Part shown: positions 9,190-13,273 of the stretch, piece after piece
Layout: each line of letters opens with the position of its first letter
How positions within the stretch are numbered: the stretch's first letter is position 1
Assembly (NCBI GenBank): GCA_900321865.1
Contig: ONXP01000014.1
Location: 1 to 13,273, forward strand
Length of the DNA stretch: 13,273 nucleotides
Direction of reading: 5' to 3'
From: an uncultured Elusimicrobia bacterium
GTDB taxonomy: Bacteria; RUG730
Position numbers and translations under genes: made by a program
The notes under the pieces: model-generated
What the model was told of the DNA's origin: nothing
The model's input: only the letters and a program-made list of their open reading frames with translations
Databases searched by the model: none

Positions 9190-9967
9190 AAAGAATTTCT
9201 ACCGATTTTAAAAAATTTTTAGGAGTAGGTCTAGAACAAATATCCGGATCTAAAAATATATCAAAAGAAGATTTTAAAAATTCTGATTTTTTTTTAATTT
9301 TTCGTCTTTCACTAGTTAAATAAACAAAAATATCTGATTTTTCTATAATTAATTTTTCAAAACTATACAAAGGATATCTAGAATGTGATTCTTTTACAAC
9401 ATTTTCCAAACCAATATAATTTAACATATCGTTAAAAAAAGTATCTCTTCCAGCAGTTATTAATGGGTTTTCTTGAATAACAAAAAAAACTTTTTTCTTA
9501 TTAAAAAAATTAGATTTATTTAGTTTTTTTAATCTTAATTTAGTCTCAATATGATCAATTTTATCTTTTGCCAAACTTTCTTTATTTAAAATTTTTGCTA
9601 AATATAAATAATTATTCTTTATATCACAAAAATTTCTATTTGCTTTAAAAATTTCCACTTTTGAAATTTTTCTCAAATTTTTAATAATATTAGGATTTTG
9701 GTCTTCTATAGAAACAAATATTACATCAGGTTTTAAAAGAAGTATAGCTTCATAATTAGGGTTAATCATCCCTCCAATGATTGTTATTTTATTTTTATAA
9801 CGAGGTTCTATATTGCAAAAACTAGTTGCACCAATGATAGAATCTCCACTTTCTAAATCAAAAATATTTTCTGTAATATAAGGACTAAGAGAAACTATTT
9901 TATCATAAGAATATAAAAAAGAAATAAAAATAAAACAATAAAAAAAGATAAAAACTTTAAATTTCAT
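9158..9967 (-). CDS. BtuF/FhuD-like periplasmic substrate-binding protein (cobalamin or iron-complex ABC uptake)
   Basis: This is a 269-residue exported binding protein of the helical-backbone class used for vitamin B12, siderophores or haem. MKFK plus a hydrophobic stretch (5-19) forms a signal peptide. KIVSLSPYITENIFDLESGD (23-42) and LLLKPDVIF (77-85) are typical of the BtuF/TroA-like family. ENPLITAGRDTFFNDMLNYI is the second-lobe motif that usually reads AGxxsfxndll. The ligand cannot be told, and no permease or ATPase gene is nearby. The same frame is open up to 10033, but that extension runs through the tRNA gene, so the ATG at 9967, directly before the signal peptide, is the real start. 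It lies only 7 nt after the tRNA and has no Shine-Dalgarno sequence. Confidence 0.85.
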   Translation of the reverse strand: MKFKVFIFFYCFIFISFLYSYDKIVSLSPYITENIFDLESGDSIIGATSFCNIEPRYKNKITIIGGMINPNYEAILLLKPDVIFVSIEDQNPNIIKNLRKISKVEIFKANRNFCDIKNNYLYLAKILNKESLAKDKIDHIETKLRLKKLNKSNFFNKKKVFFVIQENPLITAGRDTFFNDMLNYIGLENVVKESHSRYPLYSFEKLIIEKSDIFVYLTSERRKIKKKSEFLKSSFDIFLDPDICSRPTPKNFLKSVEILYDEIKRVYRK

Positions 9968-9974
9968 AAAAAAT

Positions 9975-10048
9975 TGGGCAATAGTGGATTCGAACCACTG
10001 ACCCCTTGCGTGTCGTGCAAATACTCTAACCAACTGAGCTAATTGCCC
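9975..10048 (-). tRNA. tRNA-Val (anticodon GAC), with C33
   Basis: The 74-nt sequence folds into a full cloverleaf. The acceptor stem is GGGCAAT/ATTGCCC with discriminator A (9975) and no encoded CCA. The D arm is GCTC/GAGT, the anticodon stem TTTGC/GCAAG, the variable loop GGGTC, and the T arm AGTGG/CCACT with TTCGAAT. The anticodon loop reads ACGACAC, so the middle triplet is GAC, which decodes GUC and GUU valine codons. Position 33, nearly always U, is C here. The gene lies 5 nt after the citrate-synthase-like gene and 7 nt before the btuF-like gene, so it is probably cut out of a longer operon transcript. Confidence 0.95.
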
Positions 10049-10053
10049 TAAAA

Positions 10054-11322
10054 TTATATATCACTAGGATTTTCTAAATTTGGAGTAACAGTTAAAATTT
10101 GTCTAGCTTCGTTAGGATGTTTGGCAATAAACAAAAGTTCGTCTTTAGTCAAAGGTTTTTGAGTATGAACATTTGCATATCTAACAAGTTCTAATATTCT
10201 ATGTGCTTCCTCATCTGATTTAAAGTCTATCTCCAGCTCTCCGTAAACATTTCTAAAGCCCTTTATTCCACCATATTCCCCAGTAGAAATCATTCTACCA
10301 GTTGTTATTATTTCAGGCTCTCCCCTACCTAACTCTTCATAATCATAAAGTTCATAATTTCTTCTATCTTTTAAAGCTCCATCTGCATGTATACCTGACT
10401 CATGGGCAAAGGCATTACTGCCAACACCTGGCTGATTAATAGGAATAGGAACACCAAAAGCATAAGATGTATATTTTGCAATTCTCCATGCTTTGGATAA
10501 ATCAACTTTTTCATCTAATACATATTTTCCATTAGAAGATAAAAATCCGCTAGATTTCCTTAAAGCTAAAATAACAGAAATTAAATCAGCATTTCCAGCT
10601 CTTTCCCCTAATCCATTAATAGTAGTATTAATATATGCATTAACCCCATTGTCTATAGCAGCTCTTGCACCTATGACACTATTTGCCACTACCATTCCTA
10701 AATCATTATGACAATGAAGCTCTATATCCATTTTTATGTATTTAGCAATATATGAAATTCTATCATATATTGTAATAGGATCATCAAAGCCTAAAGTATC
10801 ACAATATCTAAATCTATCTGCTCCTGCCTCTTTCATCTTTGAAGCAAATTCAACTAAAAAATCTTTATCAGTTCTAGATGCATCTTCTGCATTAACTCCA
10901 ACTGAAACTATTCCTTTTTCTTTAGCAACCTTCACAGCTTGAGAAGCTAATTCTATAATTTTTTCTCTATCAATTTTACCTTGAAATTTATTTTTAATCA
11001 TTTGATCTGAAGTCGACATTGATAAATTTATATATTTGAGTTTTGGAACCCTATGCTTTGCCTCTAATACATCTTTTACTATCGCTCTAGACCATCCACT
11101 CAAACGGATATTTTTTATAACTCCACTCTCAACCAAATCTATATTCGCATTTAAATAATTAGTTTCATGATTTGTAACAGGGAAACCAAACTCTGATTGA
11201 AAAATCCCCATTTCATCTAGATATAAATTTACTAAAGTCTTTTCTAATTTTGCTAAACCTAAATTAGCCGTCTGAACCCCATCTCTATTCGTAACATCTA
11301 TCAAATAAATTTTATTTTTCAC
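10054..11322 (-). CDS. Re-citrate synthase / homocitrate synthase-like enzyme (isopropylmalate synthase family)
   Basis: Enzymes of this family condense acetyl-CoA with a 2-oxo acid. The 422-residue protein has the DRE-TIM core: VTNRDGVQT (10-18) with Arg13-Asp14, EDASRTD (146-152), the metal-binding HCH at 203-205 and INGLGERAGNADL (235-247). It lacks the long C-terminal regulatory domain of LeuA (about 510 residues). The N-terminal IYLIDVTNRDGVQT and the KLEKTLVNLYLDEMGIFQSE segment recall the Re-citrate synthases of Clostridium kluyveri and Dehalococcoides, often misannotated as isopropylmalate or homocitrate synthase. Citrate formation from oxaloacetate is therefore the favoured role, and homocitrate the alternative. 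The start is GTG at 11322, backed by GAGGA with 9-nt spacing. The aminotransferase gene ends 15 nt upstream. Confidence 0.85.
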   Translation of the reverse strand: MKNKIYLIDVTNRDGVQTANLGLAKLEKTLVNLYLDEMGIFQSEFGFPVTNHETNYLNANIDLVESGVIKNIRLSGWSRAIVKDVLEAKHRVPKLKYINLSMSTSDQMIKNKFQGKIDREKIIELASQAVKVAKEKGIVSVGVNAEDASRTDKDFLVEFASKMKEAGADRFRYCDTLGFDDPITIYDRISYIAKYIKMDIELHCHNDLGMVVANSVIGARAAIDNGVNAYINTTINGLGERAGNADLISVILALRKSSGFLSSNGKYVLDEKVDLSKAWRIAKYTSYAFGVPIPINQPGVGSNAFAHESGIHADGALKDRRNYELYDYEELGRGEPEIITTGRMISTGEYGGIKGFRNVYGELEIDFKSDEEAHRILELVRYANVHTQKPLTKDELLFIAKHPNEARQILTVTPNLENPSDI

Positions 11323-11331
11323 TAATTCATT

Positions 11332-11336
11332 TCCTC
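11332..11336 (-). promoter_or_regulatory. Ribosome binding site fixing the GTG start of the citrate-synthase-like gene
   Basis: GAGGA on the minus strand lies 9 nt before the GTG at 11322 and just downstream of the aminotransferase stop codon. An ATG at 11330 is only 1 nt from it and leads to a stop after two codons (ATG AAT TAG), so the GTG is the usable start. Confidence 0.75.
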
Positions 11337-11337
11337 T

Positions 11338-12543
11338 TTATTCTAAATTATTACAAAAATCTTCTATTCTAGATATTCCATTTAACATATCTTCAAAACT
11401 TAAAGCATAAGAAAGCCTTATAAAATTTTTATCACCAAAAGCAGAACCAGGAACAACCGCAACTTTTTTTTCTTCGAGCAAGACTTCACAAAAATCTAAA
11501 TCATCTTTAATCAATCGCCCTTTATATTTTTTTCCAAAACATTTACTAATATCAGGAAAAGCATAAAATGCTCCATCTGGCTCAGAACAAGATATAAGAG
11601 ACATAGAATTTAATTCTTTAACTATATAATTTCTTTTTGATAAAAATTTAGAAATAATAGCATTAAAATCAAAATCACAATCATGAGACAATGCCGTAAA
11701 AGCTGCTTTTTGTGCTATAGAATTCGCATTAGATGTCATATGAGACTGCACTTTATTCACTGCGGAAGCTATGTTGTTATTACTTGTTGCAAGATAGCCT
11801 ATCCTCCATCCCGTCATAGAAAAAGATTTAGAAAAACCGTTTATAACTATCGTTCTATTTTTTATATCATCATCTAAAGATGCTATAGAAATATGTTTTT
11901 TAGAATAAACTACTTTTTCATATATCTCATCAGAAATAACATATAAATTATATTTTTTTGCTATTCTAGCAATCTCTTTTAGTTCATCCAAAGAGTAAAC
12001 TACCCCTGTAGGATTATTAGGACTATTTATTATTATAATTTTCGTTTTATCTGTAATTCTTTCTTCAAATTTTGTGAAATCTATTCTAAATCCATTATTT
12101 TTCTCAGTTTCAACAACAACAGGAACAGCACCAGACATCTTTATTTGATCAATATATGTGACCCAATATGGACTAAAAACTATAACCTCATCCCAAGGGT
12201 TGCATAATGAAAACAAAGCATTAAAAAGAGCATGCTTCGCTCCATTAGAAACTATGATTTGATTGGGCTTATAGGATAAATTATTTTCTTTTAAAAGTTT
12301 ATCACAAATCACAGATCTAAGTTCTAAAAAACCAGAAGTTGCTGTATATTTTGTAAAACCCTCATCCAAAGCTCTTTTTGCACCAGCCTTGATATAGCTA
12401 GGAGTATCAAAATCCGGTTCCCCAGCACCAAAAGAAATAACCTCTATACCAGATTTTTTCATTTCTCTCGCTTTATTAGTAATAGCAAGAGTAACAGACG
12501 CAGTAATGTTTAACACTCTATCTGACAAAACTCTATTTTCCAT
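11338..12543 (-). CDS. Class I aminotransferase, aspartate aminotransferase (Ib) type
   Basis: This PLP enzyme probably exchanges the amino group between aspartate and 2-oxoglutarate, giving oxaloacetate and glutamate. Counting from the ATG at 12543 (401 residues), the PLP lysine is Lys239 in NGFSKSFSMTGWRIGY. NSPNNPTG holds the cofactor-contacting Asn177, and SDEIYE holds Asp205 and Tyr208. Arg247 follows, and Arg376 in FIRLSYALS would bind the substrate carboxylate. FGAGEPDFDTP near residue 38 is the family N-terminal motif. A GAGG site (12555-12558) is 11 nt from this ATG but only 2 nt from an in-frame TTG at 12552, so the ATG is preferred. Its product oxaloacetate is what the next enzyme would use if it is an Re-citrate synthase. 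Related enzymes for other amino acids cannot be excluded. Confidence 0.9.
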   Translation of the reverse strand: MENRVLSDRVLNITASVTLAITNKAREMKKSGIEVISFGAGEPDFDTPSYIKAGAKRALDEGFTKYTATSGFLELRSVICDKLLKENNLSYKPNQIIVSNGAKHALFNALFSLCNPWDEVIVFSPYWVTYIDQIKMSGAVPVVVETEKNNGFRIDFTKFEERITDKTKIIIINSPNNPTGVVYSLDELKEIARIAKKYNLYVISDEIYEKVVYSKKHISIASLDDDIKNRTIVINGFSKSFSMTGWRIGYLATSNNNIASAVNKVQSHMTSNANSIAQKAAFTALSHDCDFDFNAIISKFLSKRNYIVKELNSMSLISCSEPDGAFYAFPDISKCFGKKYKGRLIKDDLDFCEVLLEEKKVAVVPGSAFGDKNFIRLSYALSFEDMLNGISRIEDFCNNLE

Positions 12544-12554
12544 AATGAACAAAA

Positions 12555-12558
12555 CCTC
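12555..12558 (-). promoter_or_regulatory. Ribosome binding site of the aminotransferase gene
   Basis: GAGG lies in the 33-nt gap after rpsI. It is 11 nt before ATG 12543 and 2 nt before TTG 12552. The spacing is a little long for the ATG but far too short for the TTG, which favours the ATG. Confidence 0.55.
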
Positions 12559-12576
12559 AAAAAATCGTTAAAAAAA

Positions 12577-12969
12577 TTATCTCTTAGAAAATTGGAAACT
12601 CTTTCTAGCTTTTGGTTTCCCTGGTTTTTTCCTTTCTACCATTCTAGAATCACGAGTAAGCATTCCAGCATTTCTTAAAATATTATGATTTGATTCATCA
12701 ATTAAAGCTAAAGCCCTTGCGATACCTAATTGTATAGCTCCAGCCTGACCAGTAAATCCGCCACCTTTAACATTAACTTTTATGTCAAATTTCCCTAAAG
12801 TTTTTGTAACATTTAAAGGGGATTTTATATCTTCAATATATCTAGCCATACCTTTAAAATAATCTTCACTAGATTTTTTATTTACAGTCAAAACCCCTTT
12901 ACCTAAAACTAATTTAACTCTGGCAACAGATGTTTTTCTTCTCCCTAAACCCCAATAAAAATCCTTCAT
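12577..12969 (-). CDS. rpsI: Small ribosomal subunit protein uS9
   Basis: S9 binds the head of 16S rRNA, and its C-terminal tail reaches the P-site tRNA. The 130-residue length is standard. Family motifs are GLGRRKTSVARVKL (7-20), VNVKGGGFTGQAGAIQLGIA (66-85), LTRDSRMVERKKPGKPKARK (104-123) and the C-terminal QFSKR, complete to the last Arg. A GAGG ribosome site precedes the ATG, 10 nt after rplM. The rplM-rpsI pair is conserved in nearly all bacteria. Here it leads into metabolic genes, so the aminotransferase and citrate-synthase-like genes may share ribosomal-protein transcription. Confidence 0.98.
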   Translation of the reverse strand: MKDFYWGLGRRKTSVARVKLVLGKGVLTVNKKSSEDYFKGMARYIEDIKSPLNVTKTLGKFDIKVNVKGGGFTGQAGAIQLGIARALALIDESNHNILRNAGMLTRDSRMVERKKPGKPKARKSFQFSKR

Positions 12970-12979
12970 ATAAACCTCA

Positions 12980-13273
12980 CTATTTCATACTTAATATATC
13001 TAATTTTTCTGGCTTTTGAGCAATATGAGGATGCTCATTTCCCTTATAAATATGCAATTTTTTTATAACAAACTTTCTCATTCTATTTTTTGGAAGCATA
13101 CCATTAACTGCTAGCTTTAATGCTTTCTCTGGATTATTTTTCATTAAGACATCATATCTAGTAAAAGTAGATCCTCCAGGATATCCACTATACCTAAAAT
13201 CCATTTTTTGAGTTAATTTCTGACCTGTAAGTTTTATATCTTTTGCATTGATTACAATCACATTGTCACCTGT
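12980..13273 (-). CDS. rplM: Large ribosomal subunit protein uL13, C-terminal part (5' end outside window)
   Basis: L13 is an early-assembly protein of the 50S subunit. The frame is open to the window edge at 13273, giving 97 residues of the usual 140-145. It begins TGDNVIVINAKDIKLTGQK, which matches the middle of L13, and continues with YPGGSTFTRYDVL, AVNGMLPKNRMRKFVIKKL and YKGNEHPHIAQKPEKLDI. An internal GTG at 13261 could be mistaken for a start but lies inside the conserved body. About 45 N-terminal residues are missing because of the window boundary. It is co-transcribed with rpsI, 10 nt downstream. Confidence 0.97.
   Translation of the reverse strand, partial: TGDNVIVINAKDIKLTGQKLTQKMDFRYSGYPGGSTFTRYDVLMKNNPEKALKLAVNGMLPKNRMRKFVIKKLHIYKGNEHPHIAQKPEKLDILSMK

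Noticed and set aside
9280-9300. Homopolymer run of nine Ts in the btuF-like gene as a phase-variation tract
   Set aside because: Runs of 7-9 A or T are common throughout this window, including in secF, and the frame is intact, so there is no specific sign of phase variation.
9968-10033. N-terminal extension of the btuF-like reading frame up to 10033
   Set aside because: These 22 codons are translated through the tRNA-Val gene. The signal peptide begins at the ATG at 9967, so the longer start is an artefact.
12544-12552. TTG start three codons before the aminotransferase ATG
   Set aside because: The GAGG ribosome site is only 2 nt from the TTG and 11 nt from the ATG, and the family N-terminus fits the ATG.
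13259-13261. GTG as an rplM start
   Set aside because: The frame stays open to the window edge and the upstream codons (TGDN) match the middle of L13, so this GTG is internal.

Overview
All genes in this window lie on the minus strand. The DNA is very AT-rich (estimated by eye at roughly three quarters A+T), and protein-coding density is high. TGA is used as a stop (secF, yajC, tgt), so this is the standard bacterial code and not the mycoplasma code. A heptose-phosphate adenylyltransferase and an exported BtuF-like binding protein suggest a Gram-negative envelope. An Re-citrate-synthase-type enzyme suggests an anaerobe. An Elusimicrobia/Endomicrobia-type or other low-GC Gram-negative anaerobe would fit, but this is a weak guess from gene content and nothing in the window settles it.

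Read in the direction of transcription (right to left), there are three blocks. Block 1 (13273 to 8686) runs rplM (5' end outside the window), rpsI, a class I aminotransferase, an Re-citrate synthase/homocitrate synthase-like enzyme, a tRNA-Val(GAC), a BtuF-like substrate-binding protein and rfaE2. Gaps are 33 nt or less, and btuF and rfaE2 overlap. The tRNA sits between two protein genes with spacers of only 5 and 7 nt.

Block 2 (8630 to 7274) is a two-gene restriction-modification cassette. A DpnA-like beta-class adenine methyltransferase is followed by an overlapping PD-(D/E)XK nuclease. It looks like an insert between two housekeeping operons. About 550 nt without a convincing gene follow (6726-7273). 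They hold two small hairpins, an AT-rich leader and a weak 60-codon hydrophobic ORF.

Block 3 (6725 to 1) is a tight operon: tgt, yajC, secD, secF, a small MerR-type regulator, an exported protein with a SirB1/transglutaminase-like region, pyrK and pyrD (3' end outside the window). All gaps are 23 nt or less, and several genes overlap by 4-10 nt. It combines tRNA modification, the accessory Sec translocase subunits and the pyrimidine-synthesis dihydroorotate dehydrogenase 1B complex.

Most of the window is ordinary housekeeping sequence. The points most worth a second look are the restriction-modification cassette, the tRNA with cytosine instead of uracil at position 33, the Shine-Dalgarno-less gene directly after that tRNA, the citrate-synthase-type enzyme, and the exported SirB1-like protein. 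I see no CRISPR array, IS element, rRNA or clearly novel system.
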